In this document: positions 23,688 through 38,470 of the stretch, in pieces
How the letters are laid out: the number at the start of each line of letters is the position of its first letter
Numbering within the stretch: position 1 is the first letter of the stretch
Origin: Eutrigla gurnardus
Taxonomy: Eukaryota; Chordata; Actinopteri; Perciformes; Triglidae
Direction of reading: 5' to 3'
Assembly: GCA_963514095.1 (NCBI GenBank)
Contig: CAUPSS010000009.1
Span: 186,001 to 250,000 of the forward strand
Length of the DNA stretch: 64,000 nucleotides
Position numbers and translations under genes: made by a program
The notes under the pieces: generated by a model
The model's input: the letters and a program-made list of their open reading frames with translations, nothing else
What the model was told of the DNA's origin: nothing
Database searches by the model: none

Positions 23688-26600
23688 CCCCCTGTGATAG
23701 ACTGGTTACCTGTCTGTCTCTACATGTCTCCCTGTGATAGACTGGTTACCTGTCTGTCTCTACATGTCTCCCTGTGAAAGACTGGTTACCTGTCTGTCTC
23801 TACATGTCCCCCTGTGATAGACTGGTTACCTGTCTGTCTCTACATGTCTCCCTGTGATAGACTGGTTACCTGTCTGTCTCTACATGTCGGCCCCATGATA
23901 GACTGGTTACCTGTCTGTCTCTACATGTCTCCCTGTGATAGACTGGTTACCTGTCTGTCTCTACATGTCTCCCTGTGATAGACTGGTTACCTGTCTGTCT
24001 CTACATGTCGGCCCTGTGATAGACTGGTTACCTGTCTGTCTCTACATGTCAGCCCTGTGATAGACTGGTTGCCTGTCTGTCTCTACATGTCAGCCCTGTG
24101 ATAGACTGGTTACCTGTCTGTCTCTACATGTCTCCCTGTGATAGACTGGTTACCTGTCTGTCTCTACATGTCTCCCTGTGATAGACTGGTTACCTGTCTG
24201 TCTCTACATGTCAGCCCTGTGATAGACTGGTCACCTGTCTGTCTCTACATGTCAGCCCTATGATAGACTGGTTGGCTGTCTGTCTCTACATGTCCCCCTG
24301 TGATAGACTGGTTACCTGTCGGTCTCTACATGTCTCCCTGTGATAGACTGGTTACCTGTCTGTCTCTACATGTCTCCCTGTGATAGACTGGTTACCTGTC
24401 TGTCTCCACATGTCTCCATGTGATAGACTGGTTACCTGTCTGTCTCTACATGTCAGCCCTATGATAGACTGGTTACCTGTCTGTCTCTACATGTCTCCCT
24501 GTGATAGACTGGTTACCTGTCTGTCTCTACATGTCAGCCCTGTGATAGACTGGTTACCTGTCTGTATCTACATGTCTCCCTGTGATAGACTGGTTACCTG
24601 TCTGTCTCTACATGTCTCCCTGTGATAGACTGGTCACCTGTCTGTCTCTACATGTCTCCCTGTGATAGACTGGTTACCTGTCTGTCTTTACATGTCTCCC
24701 TGTGATAGACTGGTTACCTGTCTGTCTCTACATGTCTCCCTGTGATAGACTGGTTACCTGTCTGTCTCTACATGTCTCCCTGTGATAGACTGGTTACCTG
24801 TCTGTCTCTACATGTCCCCCTGTGATAGACTGGTTACCTGTCTGTCTCTACATGTCTCCCTGTGATAGACTGGTTACCTGTCTGTCTCTACATGTCTCCC
24901 TGTGATAGACTGGTTACCTGTCTGTCTCTACATGTCCCCCTGTGATAGACTGGTTACCTGTCTGTCTCTACATGTCTCCCTGTGATAGACTGGTTACCTG
25001 TCGGTCTCTACATGTCTCCCTGTGATAGACTGGTTACCTGTCTGTCTCTACATGTCTCCCTGTGATAGACTGGTTACCTGTCTGTCTCCACATGTCTCCA
25101 TTTGATAGACTGGTTACCTGTCTGTCTCTACATGTCAGCCATATGATAGACTGGTTACCTGTCTGTCTCTACATGTCAGCCCTGTGATAGACTGGTTACC
25201 TGTCTGTCTCTACATGTCAGCTGTGTGATAGACTGGTTACCTGTCTGTCTGTACATGTCTCCCTGTGATAGACTGGTTACCTGTCTGTCTCTACATGTCT
25301 CCCTGTGATAGACTGGTTACCTGTCTGTCTCTACATGTCAGCCCTGTGATAGACTGGTTACCTGTCTGTCTCTACATGTCTCCCTGTGATAGACTGGTTA
25401 CCTGTCTGTCTCTACATGTCTCCCTGTGATAGATTGGTCACATGTCTGTCTCTACATGTCTCCCTGTGATAGACTGGTTACCTGTCTGTCTTTACATGTC
25501 TCCCTGTGATAGACTGGTTACCTGTCTGTCTCTACATGTCTCCCTGTGATAGACTGGTTACCTGTCTGTCTCTACATGTCTCCCTGTGATAGACTGGTTA
25601 CCTGTCTGTCTCTACATGTCCCCCTGTGATAGACTGGTTACCTGTCTGTCTCTACATGTCCCCCTGTGATAGACTGGTTACCTGTCTGTCTCTACATGTC
25701 GGCCCTGTGATAGACTGGTTACCTGTCTGTCTCTACATGTCAGCCCTGTGATAGACTGGTTGCCTGTCTGTCTCTACATGTCTCCCTGTGATAGACTGGT
25801 TACCTGTCTGTCTCTACATGTCAGCCCTGTGATAGACTGGTTACCTGTCTGTCTCTACATGTCTCCCTGTGATAGACTGGTTACCTGTCTGTCTCTACAT
25901 GTCTCCCTGTGATAGACTGGTCACCTGTCTGTCTCTACATGTCTCCCTGTGATAGACTGGTTACCTGTCTGTCTTTACATGTCTCCCTGTGATAGACTGG
26001 TTACCTGTCTGTCTCTACATGTCTCCCTGTGATAGACTGGTTACCTGTCTGTCTCTACATGTCTCCCTGTGATAGACTGGTTACCTGTCTGTCTCTACAT
26101 GTCCCCCTGTGATAGACTGGTTACCTGTCTGTCTCTACATGTCTCCCTGTGATAGACTGGTTACCTGTCTGTCTCTACATGTCTCCCTGTGAAAGACTGG
26201 TTACCTGTCTGTCTCTACATGTCCCCCTGTGATAGACTGGTTACCTGTCTGTCTCTACATGTCTCCCTGTGATAGACTGGTTACCTGTCTGTCTCTACAT
26301 GTCGGCCCCATGATAGACTGGTTACCTGTCTGTCTCTACATGTCTCCCTGTGATAGACTGGTTACCTGTCTGTCTCTACATGTCTCCCTGTGATAGACTG
26401 GTTACCTGTCTGTCTCTACATGTCGGCCCTGTGATAGACTGGTTACCTGTCTGTCTCTACATGTCAGCCCTGTGATAGACTGGTTGCCTGTCTGTCTCTA
26501 CATGTCTCCCTGTGATAGACTGGTTACCTGTCTGTCTCTACATGTCAGCCCTGTGATAGACTGGTCACCTGTCTGTCTCTACATGTCAGCCCTATGATAG

Positions 26601-29600
26601 ACTGGTTACCTGTCTGTCTCTACATGTCCCCCTGTGATAGACTGGTTACCTGTCGGTCTCTACATGTCTCCCTGTGATAGACTGGTTACCTGTCTGTCTC
26701 TACATGTCAGCCCTATGATAGACTGGTTACCTGTCTGTCTCTACATGTCCCCCTGTGATAGACTGGTTACCTGTCTGTCTCTACATGTCTCCCTGTGATA
26801 GAGTGGTTACCTGTCTGTCTCTACATGTCTCCCTGTGATAGACTGGTTACCTGTCTGTCTCTACATGTCAGCCCTGTGATAGACTGGTCACCTGTCTGTC
26901 TCTACATGTCAGCCCTATGATAGACTGGTTACCTGTCTGTCTCTACATGTCCCCCTGTGATAGACTGGTTACCTGTCGGTCTCTACATGTCTCCCTGTGA
27001 TAGACTGGTTACCTGTCTGTCTCTACATGTCTCCCTGTGATAGACTGGTTACCTGTCTGTCTCCACATGTCTCCATGTGATAGACTGGTTACCTGTCTGT
27101 CTCTACATGTCAGCCCTATGATAGACTGGTTACCTGTCTGTCTCTACATGTCAGCCCTGTGATAGACTGGTTACCTGTCTGTCTCTACATGTCAGCCCTG
27201 TGATAGACTGGTTACCTGTCTGTCTGTACATGTCTCCCTGTGATAGACTGGTTACCTGTCTGTCTCTACATGTCTCCCTGTGATAGACTGGTTACCTGTC
27301 TGTCTCTACATGTCTCCCTGTGATAGACTGGTCACCTGTCTGTCTCTACATGTCTCCCTGTGATAGACTGGTTACCTGTCTGTCTTTACATGTCTCCCTG
27401 TGATAGACTGGTTACCTGTCTGTCTCTACATGTCCCCCTGTGATAGACTGGTTACCTGTCTGTCTCTACATGTCAGCCCTGTGATAGACTGGTCACCTGT
27501 CTGTCTCTACATGTCAGCCCTATGATAGACTGGTTACCTGTCTGTCTCTACATGTCAGCCCTGTGATAGACTGGTTACCTGTCTGTCTGTACATGTCCCC
27601 CTGTGATAGACTGGTTACCTGTCGGTCTCTACATGTCTCACTGTGATAGACTGGTTACCTGTCTGTCTGTACATGTCTCCCTGTGATAGACTGGTTACCT
27701 GTCTGTCTCTACATGTCTCCCTGTGATAGACTGGTTACCTGTCTGTCTCTACATGTCAGCCCTATGATAGACTGGTTACCTGTCTGTCTCTACATGTAAG
27801 CCCTGTGATAGACTGGTTACCTGTCTGTCTCTACATGTCAGCCCTGTGATAGACTGGTTACCTGTCTGTCTGTACATGTCTCCCTGTGATAGACTGGTTA
27901 CCTGTCTGTCTCTACATGTCTCCCTGTGATAGACTGGTTACCTGTCTGTCTCTACATGTCTCCCTGTGATAGACTGGTCACCTGTCTGTCTCTACATGTC
28001 TCCCTGTGATAGACTGGTTACCTGTCTGTCTTTACATGTCTCCCTGTGATAGACTGGTTACCTGTCTGTCTCTACATGTCCCCCTGTGATAGACTGGTTA
28101 CCTGTCTGTCTCTACATGTCAGCCCTGTGATAGACTGGTCACCTGTCTGTCTCTACATGTCAGCCCTATGATAGACTGGTTACCTGTCTGTCTCTACATG
28201 TCCCCCTGTGATAGACTGGTTACCTGTCGGTCTCTACATGTCTCCCTGTGATAGACTGGTTACCTGTCTGTCTCTACATGTCTCCCTGTGATAGACTGGT
28301 TACCTGTCTGTCTCCACATGTCTCCATGTGATAGACTGGTTACCTGTCTGTCTCTACATGTCAGCCCTATGATAGACTGGTTACCTGTCTGTCTCTACAT
28401 GTCAGCCCTGTGATAGACTGGTTACCTGTCTGTCTCTACATGTCAGCCCTGTGATAGACTGGTTACCTGTCTGTCTGTACATGTCTCCCTGTGATAGACT
28501 GGTTACCTGTCTGTCTCTACATGTCTCCCTGTGATAGACTGGTTACCTGTCTGTCTCTACATGTCTCCCTGTGATAGACTGGTCACCTGTCTGTCTCTAC
28601 ATGTCTCCCTGTGATAGACTGGTTACCTGTCTGTCTTTACATGTCTCCCTGTGATAGACTGGTTACCTGTCTGTCTCTACATGTCCCCCTGTGATAGACT
28701 GGTTACCTGTCTGTCTCTACATGTCAGCCCTGTGATAGACTGGTCACCTGTCTGTCTCTACATGTCAGCCCTATGATAGACTGGTTACCTGTCTGTCTCT
28801 ACATGTCAGCCCTGTGATAGACTGGTTACCTGTCTGTCTGTACATGTCCCCCTGTGATAGACTGGTTACCTGTCGGTCTCTACATGTCTCACTGTGATAG
28901 ACTGGTTACCTGTCTGTCTGTACATGTCTCCCTGTGATAGACTGGTTACCTGTCTGTCTCTACATGTCTCCCTGTGATAGACTGGTTACCTGTCTGTCTC
29001 TACATGTCAGCCCTATGATAGACTGGTTACCTGTCTGTCTCTACATGTAAGCCCTGTGATAGACTGGTTACCTGTCTGTCTCTACATGTCAGCCCTGTGA
29101 TAGACTGGTTACCTGTCTGTCTGTACATGTCTCCCTGTGATAGACTGGTTACCTGTCTGTCTCTACATGTCTCCCTGTGATAGACTGGTTACCTGTCTGT
29201 CTCTACATGTCTCCCTGTGATAGACTGGTCACCTGTCTGTCTCTACATGTCTCCCTGTGATAGACTGGTTACCTGTCTGTCTTTACATGTCTCCCTGTGA
29301 TAGACTGGTTACCTGTCTGTCTCTACATGTCCCCCTGTGATAGACTGGTTACCTGTCTGTCTCTACATGTCAGCCCTGTGATAGACTGGTCACCTGTCTG
29401 TCTCTACATGTCAGCCCTATGATAGACTGGTTACCTGTCTGTCTCTACATGTCAGCCCTGTGATAGACTGGTTACCTGTCTGTCTGTACATGTCCCCCTG
29501 TGATAGACTGGTTACCTGTCGGTCTCTACATGTCTCACTGTGATAGACTGGTTACCTGTCTGTCTGTACATGTCTCCCTGTGATAGACTGGTTACCTGTC

Positions 29601-32597
29601 TGTCTCTACATGTCTCCCTGTGATAGACTGGTTACCTGTCTGTCTCTACATGTCAGCCCTATGATAGACTGGTTACCTGTCTGTCTCTACATGTCAGCCC
29701 TGTGATAGACTGGTTACCTGTCTGTCTCTACATGTCAGCCCTGTGATAGACTGGTTACCTGTCTGTCTGTACATGTCTCCCTGTGATAGACTGGTTACCT
29801 GTCTGTCTCTACATGTCTCCCTGTGATAGACTGGTTACCTGTCTGTCTCTACATGTCTCCCTGTGATAGACTGGTCACCTGTCTGTCTCTACATGTCTCC
29901 CTGTGATAGACTGGTTACCTGTCTGTCTTTACATGTCTCCCTGTGATAGACTGGTTACCTGTCTGTCTCTACATGTCCCCCTGTGATAGACTGGTTACCT
30001 GTCTGTCTCTACATGTCAGCCCTGTGATAGACTGGTCACCTGTCTGTCTCTACATGTCAGCCCTATGATAGACTGGTTACCTGTCTGTCTCTACATGTCA
30101 GCCCTGTGATAGACTGGTTACCTGTCTGTCTGTACATGTCCCCCTGTGATAGACTGGTTACCTGTCGGTCTCTACATGTCTCACTGTGATAGACTGGTTA
30201 CCTGTCTGTCTGTACATGTCTCCCTGTGATAGACTGGTTACCTGTCTGTCTCTACATGTCTCCCTGTGATAGACTGGTTACCTGTCTGTCTCTACATGTC
30301 AGCCCTGTGATAGACTGGTTACCTGTCTGTCTCTACATGTCTCCCTGTGATAGACTGGTTACCTGTCTGTCTCTACATGTCTCCCTGTGATAGACTGGTC
30401 ACCTGTCTGTCTCTACATGTCTCCCTGTGATAGACTGGTTACCTGTCTGTCTTTACATGTCTCCCTGTGATAGACTGGTTACCTGTCTGTCTCTACATGT
30501 CTCCCTGTGATAGACTGGTTACCTGTCTGTCTCTACATGTCTCCCTGTGATAGACTGGTTACCTGTCTGTCTCTACATGTCCCCCTGTGATAGACTGGTT
30601 ACCTGTCTGTCTCTACATGTCTCCCTGTGATAGACTGGTTACCTGTCTGTCTCTACATGTCTCCCTGTGATAGACTGGTTACCTGTCTGTCTCTACATGT
30701 CGGCCCTGTGATAGACTGGTTACCTGTCTGTCTCTACATGTCAGCCCTGTGATAGACTGGTTGCCTGTCTGTCTCTACATGTCAGCCCTGTGATAGACTG
30801 GTTACCTGTCTGTCTCTACATGTCTCCCTGTGATAGACTGGTTACCTGTCTGTCTCTACATGTCTCCCTGTGATAGACTGGTTACCTGTCTGTCTCTACA
30901 TGTCTCCCTGTGATAGACTGGTTACCTGTCTGTCTCTACATGTCAGCCCTGTGATAGACTGGTCACCTGTCTGTCTCTACATGTCAGCCTGTGATAGACT
31001 GGTTACCTGTCTGTCTCTACATGTCAGCCCTGTGATAGACTGGTCACCTGTCTCTCTCTACATGTCAGCCCTGTGATAGACTGGTCACCTGTCTGTCTCT
31101 ACATGTCAGCCCTGTGATAGACTGGTTACCTGTCTGTCTCTACATGTCTCCCTGTGATAGACTGGCTACCTGTCTGTCTCTAAATGTCGGCCCTGTGATA
31201 GACTGGTTACCTGTCTGTCTCTACATGTCTCCCTGTGATAGACTGGTTACCTGTCTGTCTCTACATGTCTCCCTGTGATAGACTGGTTACCTGTCTGTCT
31301 CTACATGTCTCCCTGTGATAGACTGGTTACCTGTCTGTCTCCACATGTCTCCATGTGATAGATTGGTTACCTGTCTGTCTCTACATGTCCCCCTGTGATA
31401 GACTGGTTACCTGTCTGTCTCTACATGTCTCCCTGTGATAGACTGGTTACCTGTCTGTCTCTACATGTCGGCCCGGTGATAGACTGGTTACCTGTCTGTC
31501 TCCACATGTCTCCATGTGATAGACTGGTTACCTGTCTGTCTCTACATGTCCCCCTGTGATAGACTGGTTACCTGTCGGTCTCTACATGTCTCCCTGTGAT
31601 AGACTGGTTACCTGTCTGTCTCTACATGTCTCCATGTGATAGACTGGTTACGTGTCTGTCTCCACATGTCTCCATGTGATAGACTGGTTACCTGTCTGTC
31701 TCTACATGTCAGCCCTATGATAGACTGGTTACCTGTCTGTCTCTACATGTCAGCCCTGTGATAGACTGGTTACCTGTCTGTCTCTACATGTCAGCCCTGT
31801 GATAGACTGGTTACCTGTCTGTCTGTACATGTCTCCCTGTGATAGACTGGTTACCTGTCTGTCTCTACATGTCTCCCTGTGATAGACTGGTTACCTGTCT
31901 GTCTCTACATGTCAGCCCTGTGATAGACTGGTTACCTGTCTGTCTCTACATGTCTCCCTGTGATAGACTGGTTACCTGTCTGTCTCTACATGTCTCCCTG
32001 TGATAGACTGGTCACCTGTCTGTCTCTACATGTCTCCCTGTGATAGACTGGTTACCTGTCTGTCTCTACATGTCTCCCTGTGATAGACTGGTTACCTGTC
32101 TGTCTCTACATGTCCCCCTGTGATAGACTGGTTACCTGTCTGTCTCTACATGTCTCCCTGTGATAGACTGGTTACCTGTCTGTCTCTACATGTCTCCCTG
32201 TGATAGACTGGTTACCTGTCTGTCTCTACATGTCCCCCTGTGATAGACTGGTTACCTGTCTGTCTCTACATGTCTCCCTGTGATAGACTGGTTACCTGTC
32301 TGTCTCTACATGTCGGCCCCATGATAGACTGGTTACCTGTCTGTCTCTACATGTCTCCCTGTGATAGACTGGTTACCTGTCTGTCTCTACATGTCTCCCT
32401 GTGATAGACTGGTTACCTGTCTGTCTCTACATGTCGGCCCTGTGATAGACTGGTTACCTGTCTGTCTCTACATGTCAGCCCTGTGATAGACTGGTTGCCT
32501 GTCTGTCTCTACATGTCAGCCCTGTGATAGACTGGTTACCTGTCTGTCTCTACATGTCTCCCTGTGATAGACTGGTTACCTGTCTGTCTCTACATGT
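23688..32597. repeat. Macro-repeat S copy 2 (P-Q-R, 8910 bp)
   Basis: This follows S copy 1 directly and parses as P (to about 25174), Q (25175-29208) and R (29209-32597). Every marker checked in Q2 and R of copy 1 recurs 8910 bp on, including cagctgtgtg 25218, gagtgg 26801, gtaagcc 27796 and 29047, tcactg at 27638, 28889, 29535 and 30181, and gtcggcccggtg 31467. The first-copy P matches at 12944. The junction lies within the shared A/B monomers at about 23646-23688. Confidence 0.88.
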
Positions 32598-33980
32598 CTC
32601 CCTGTGATAGACTGGTTACCTGTCTGTCTCTACATGTCAGCCCTGTGATAGACTGGTTACCTGTCTGTCTCTACATGTCCCCCTGTGATAGACTGGTTAC
32701 CTGTCGGTCTCTACATGTCTCCCTGTGATAGACTGGTTACCTGTCTGTCTCTACATGTCTCCCTGTGATAGACTGGTTACCTGTCTGTCTCCACATGTCT
32801 CCATGTGATAGACTGGTTACCTGTCTGTCTCTACATGTCAGCCCTATGATAGACTTGTTACCTGTCTGTCTCTACATGTCAGCCCTGTGATAGACTGGTT
32901 ACCTGTCTGTCTCTACATGTCAGCCCTGTGATAGACTGGTTACCTGTCTGTCTCTACATGTCTCCCTGTGATAGACTGGTTACCTGTCTGTCTCTACATG
33001 TCTCCCTGTGATAGACTGGTCACCTGTCTGTCTCTACATGTCTCCCTGTGATAGACTGGTTACCTGTCTGTCTTTACATGTCTCCCTGTGATAGACTGGT
33101 TACCTGTCTGTCTCTACATGTCTCCCTGTGATAGACTGGTTACCTGTCTGTCTCTACATGTCTCCCTGTGATAGACTGGTTACCTGTCTGTCTCTACATG
33201 TCCCCCTGTGATAGACTGGTTACCTGTCTGTCTCTACATGTCTCCCTGTGATAGACTGGTTACCTGTCTGTCTCTACATGTCTCCCTGTGAAAGACTGGT
33301 TACCTGTCTGTCTCTACATGTCCCCCTGTGATAGACTGGTTACCTGTCTGTCTCTACATGTCTCCCTGTGATAGACTGGTTACCTGTCTGTCTCTACATG
33401 TCGGCCCCATGATAGACTGGTTACCTGTCTGTCTCTACATGTCTCCCTGTGATAGACTGGTTACCTGTCTGTCTCTACATGTCTCCCTGTGATAGACTGG
33501 TTACCTGTCTGTCTCTACATGTCGGCCCTGTGATAGACTGGTTACCTGTCTGTCTCTACATGTCAGCCCTGTGATAGACTGGTTGCCTGTCTGTCTCTAC
33601 ATGTCAGCCCTGTGATAGACTGGTTACCTGTCTGTCTCTACATGTCTCCCTGTGATAGACTGGTTACCTGTCTGTCTCTACATGTCTCCCTGTGATAGAC
33701 TGGTTACCTGTCTGTCTCTACATGTCAGCCCTGTGATAGACTGGTCACCTGTCTGTCTCTACATGTCAGCCCTATGATAGACTGGTTACCTGTCTGTCTC
33801 TACATGTCCCCCTGTGATAGACTGGTTACCTGTCGGTCTCTACATGTCTCCCTGTGATAGACTGGTTACCTGTCTGTCTCTACATGTCTCCCTGTGATAG
33901 ACTGGTTACCTGTCTGTCTCCACATGTCTCCATGTGATAGACTGGTTACCTGTCTGTCTCTACATGTCAGCCCTATGCTA
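30870..33980. repeat. Tandem pair copy 1 (shift 3225, then 3065, then 3025 bp)
   Basis: The first part of this copy overlaps the end of S copy 2. It aligns to 34095-37005: the cassette start 30870 to 34095 (3225), gtcggcccggtg 31467 to 34532 and agacttg 32853 to 35918 (3065), and gaaag 33290 to 36315 and E 33400 to 36425 (3025). The shift falls by 160 and then 40 bp, so the copies differ by deletions of four monomers and one monomer. A private gctag variant (ccctatgcta) lies at about 33971. Confidence 0.82.
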
Positions 33981-34094
33981 GACTGGTTACCTGTCTGTCT
34001 CTACATGTCCCCCTGTGATAGACTGGTTACCTGTCTGTCTCTACATGTCTCCCTGTGATAGACTGGTTACCTGTCTGTCTCTACATGTCTCCCT

Positions 34095-37005
34095 GTGATA
34101 GACTGGTTACCTGTCTGTCTCTACATGTCTCCCTGTGATAGACTGGTTACCTGTCTGTCTCTACATGTCAGCCCTGTGATAGACTGGTCACCTGTCTGTC
34201 TCTACATGTCAGCCTGTGATAGACTGGTTACCTGTCTGTCTCTACATGTCAGCCCTGTGATAGACTGGTCACCTGTCTCTCTCTACATGTCAGCCCTGTG
34301 ATAGACTGGTCACCTGTCTGTCTCTACATGTCAGCCCTGTGATAGACTGGTTACCTGTCTGTCTCTACATGTCTCCCTGTGATATACTGGTTACCTGTCT
34401 GTCTCTAAATGTCGGCCCTGTGATAGACTGGTTACCTGTCTGTCTCTACATGTCTCCCTGTGATAGACTGGTTACCTGTCTGTCTCTACATGTCTCCCTG
34501 TGATAGACTGGTTACCTGTCTGTCTCTACATGTCGGCCCGGTGATAGACTGGTTACCTGTCTGTCTCCACATGTCTCCATGTGATAGACTGGTTACCTGT
34601 CTGTCTCTACATGTCCCCCTGTGATAGACTGGTTACCTGTCGGTCTCTACATGTCTCCCTGTGATAGACTGGTTACCTGTCTGTCTCTACATGTCTCCAT
34701 GTGATAGACTGGTTACGTGTCTGTCTTCACATGTCTCCATGTGATAGACTGGTTACCTGTCTGTCTCTACATGTCAGCCCTATGATAGACTGGTTACCTG
34801 TCTGTCTCTACATGTCAGCCCTGTGATAGACTGGTTACCTGTCTGTCTCTACATGTCAGCCCTGTGATAGACTGGTTACCTGTCTGTCTGTACATGTCTC
34901 CCTGTGATAGACTGGTTACCTGTCTGTCTCTACATGTCTCCCTGTGATAGACTGGTTACCTGTCTGTCTCTACATGTCAGCCCTGTGATAGACTGGTTAC
35001 CTGTCTGTCTCTACATGTCTCCCTGTGATAGACTGGTTACCTGTCTGTCTCTACATGTCTCCCTGTGATAGACTGGTCACCTGTCTGTCTCTACATGTCT
35101 CCCTGTGATAGACTGGTTACCTGTCTGTCTCTACATGTCTCCCTGTGATAGACTGGTTACCTGTCTGTCTCTACATGTCCCCCTGTGATAGACTGGTTAC
35201 CTGTCTGTCTCTACATGTCTCCCTGTGATAGACTGGTTACCTGTCTGTCTCTACATGTCTCCCTGTGATAGACTGGTTACCTGTCTGTCTCTACATGTCC
35301 CCCTGTGATAGACTGGTTACCTGTCTGTCTCTACATGTCTCCCTGTGATAGACTGGTTACCTGTCTGTCTCTACATGTCGGCCCCATGATAGACTGGTTA
35401 CCTGTCTGTCTCTACATGTCTCCCTGTGATAGACTGGTTACCTGTCTGTCTCTACATGTCTCCCTGTGATAGACTGGTTACCTGTCTGTCTCTACATGTC
35501 GGCCCTGTGATAGACTGGTTACCTGTCTGTCTCTACATGTCAGCCCTGTGATAGACTGGTTGCCTGTCTGTCTCTACATGTCAGCCCTGTGATAGACTGG
35601 TTACCTGTCTGTCTCTACATGTCTCCCTGTGATAGACTGGTTACCTGTCTGTCTCTACATGTATCCCTGTGATAGACTGGTTACCTGTCTGTCTCTACAT
35701 GTCAGCCCTGTGATAGACTGGTTACCTGTCTGTCTCTACATGTCCCCCTGTGATAGACTGGTTACCTGTCGGTCTCTACATGTCTCCCTGTGATAGACTG
35801 GTTACCTGTCTGTCTCTACATGTCTCCCTGTGATAGACTGGTTACCTGTCTGTCTCCACATGTCTCCATGTGATAGACTGGTTACCTGTCTGTCTCTACA
35901 TGTCAGCCCTATGATAGACTTGTTACCTGTCTGTCTCTACATGTCAGCCCTGTGATAGACTGGTTACCTGTCTGTCTCTACATGTCAGCCCTGTGATAGA
36001 CTGGTTACCTGTCTGTCTCTACATGTCTCCCTGTGATAGACTGGTTACCTGTCTGTCTCTACATGTCTCCCTGTGATAGACTGGTCACCTGTCTGTCTCT
36101 ACATGTCTCCCTGTGATAGACTGGTTACCTGTCTGTCTTTACATGTCTCCCTGTGATAGACTGGTTACCTGTCTGTCTCTACATGTCTCCCTGTGATAGA
36201 CTGGTTACCTGTCTGTCTCTACATGTCTCCCTGTGATAGACTGGTTACCTGTCTGTCTCTACATGTCCCCCTGTGATAGACTGGTTACCTGTCTGTCTCT
36301 ACATGTCTCCCTGTGAAAGACTGGTTACCTGTCTGTCTCTACATGTCCCCCTGTGATAGACTGGTTACCTGTCTGTCTCTACATGTCTCCCTGTGATAGA
36401 CTGGTTACCTGTCTGTCTCTACATGTCGGCCCCATGATAGACTGGTTACCTGTCTGTCTCTACATGTCTCCCTGTGATAGACTGGTTACCTGTCTGTCTC
36501 TACATGTCTCCCTGTGATAGACTGGTTACCTGTCTGTCTCTACATGTCGGCCCTGTGATAGACTGGTTACCTGTCTGTCTCTACATGTCAGCCCTGTGAT
36601 AGACTGGTTGCCTGTCTGTCTCTACATGTCAGCCCTGTGATAGACTGGTTACCTGTCTGTCTCTACATGTCTCCCTGTGATAGACTGGTTACCTGTCTGT
36701 CTCTACATGTCTCCCTGTGATAGACTGGTTACCTGTCTGTCTCTACATGTCAGCCCTGTGATAGACTGGTCACCTGTCTGTCTCTACATGTCAGCCCTAT
36801 GATAGACTGGTTACCTGTCTGTCTCTACATGTCCCCCTGTGATAGACTGGTTACCTGTCGGTCTCTACATGTCTCCCTGTGATAGACTGGTTACCTGTCT
36901 GTCTCTACATGTCTCCCTGTGATAGACTGGTTACCTGTCTGTCTCCACATGTCTCCATGTGATAGACTGGTTACCTGTCTGTCTCTACATGTCAGCCCTA
37001 TGATA
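34095..37005. repeat. Tandem pair copy 2 (shorter by five monomers)
   Basis: This is the second copy of the 30870-33980 block. It lacks a net five monomers relative to copy 1. It carries gatatactgg at 34381 and tcttcacatg near 34725, and the first gtatccc variant of the array at 35661. Agreement with copy 1 stops near 37005, where A here replaces B there. Confidence 0.8.
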
Positions 37006-38470
37006 GACTGGTTACCTGTCTGTCTCTACATGTCTCCCTGTGATAGACTGGTTACCTGTCTGTCTCTACATGTCAGCCCTGTGATAGACTGGTTACCTGT
37101 CTGTATCTACATGTCTCCCTGTGATAGACTGGTTACCTGTCTGTCTCTACATGTCGGCCCCATGATAGACTGGTTACCTGTCTGTCTCTACATGTCTCCC
37201 TGTGATAGACTGGTTACCTGTCTGTCTCTACATGTCTCCCTGTGATAGACTGGTTACCTGTCTGTCTCTACATGTCGGCCCTGTGATAGACTGGTTACCT
37301 GTCTGTCTCTACATGTCAGCCCTGTGATAGACTGGTTGCCTGTCTGTCTCTACATGTCAGCCCTGTGATAGACTGGTTACCTGTCTGTCTCTACATGTCT
37401 CCCTGTGATAGACTGGTTACCTGTCTGTCTCTACATGTCTCCCTGTGATAGACTGGTCACCTGTCTGTCTCTACATGTCTCCCTGTGATAGACTGGTTAC
37501 CTGTCTGTCTCTACATGTCTCCCTGTGATAGACTGGTTACCTGTCTGTCTCTACATGTCCCCCTGTGATAGACTGGTTACCTGTCTGTCTCTACATGTCT
37601 CCCTGTGATAGACTGGTTACCTGTCTGTCTCTACATGTCTCCCTGTGATAGACTGGTTACCTGTCTGTCTCTACATGTCCCCCTGTGATAGACTGGTTAC
37701 CTGTCTGTCTCTACATGTCTCCCTGTGATAGACTGGTTACCTGTCTGTCTCTACATGTCGGCCCCATGATAGACTGGTTACCTGTCTGTCTCTACATGTC
37801 TCCCTGTGATAGACTGGTTACCTGTCTGTCTCTACATGTCTCCCTGTGATAGACTGGTTACCTGTCTGTCTCTACATGTCGGCCCTGTGATAGACTGGTT
37901 ACCTGTCTGTCTCTACATGTCAGCCCTGTGATAGACTGGTTGCCTGTCTGTCTCTACATGTCAGCCCTGTGATAGACTGGTTACCTGTCTGTCTCTACAT
38001 GTCTCCCTGTGATAGACTGGTTACCTGTCTGTCTCTACATGTATCCCTGTGATAGACTGGTTACCTGTCTGTCTCTACATGTCAGCCCTGTGATAGACTG
38101 GTTACCTGTCTGTCTCTACATGTCCCCCTGTGATAGACTGGTTACCTGTCGGTCTCTACATGTCTCCCTGTGATAGACTGGTTACCTGTCTGTCTCTACA
38201 TGTCTCCCTGTGATAGACTGGTTACCTGTCTGTCTCCACATGTCTCCATGTGATAGACTGGTTACCTGTCTGTCTCTACATGTCAGCCCTATGATAGACT
38301 TGTTACCTGTCTGTCTCTACATGTCAGCCCTGTGATAGACTGGTTACCTGTCTGTCTCTACATGTCAGCCCTGTGATAGACTGGTTACCTGTCTGTCTCT
38401 ACATGTCTCCCTGTGATAGACTGGTTACCTGTCTGTCTCTACATGTCTCCCTGTGATAGACTGGTCACCT
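36670..38470. repeat. Block copied to about 39650-41450 (offset 2981)
   Basis: Anchors: C-tcacc 36749 to 39730, the A-ccacat/A-ccatg group starting 36919 to 39900, gtatccc 38041 to 41022, agacttg 38298 to 41279. The target lies inside the first copy of the 2500-bp tandem pair. Edges are approximate because flanking A monomers are indistinguishable. Confidence 0.78.

Noticed and set aside
36919..37245. Open reading frames of 68-108 codons with a 27-residue repeat, here and at about 24 other places, as protein-coding genes
   Set aside because: They are a by-product of alternating 40- and 41-bp monomers. Identical copies recur at HOR spacing, they start at whatever ATG the F or ccatg monomer supplies, and there is no start context, splice structure or non-repeat sequence to support a gene.
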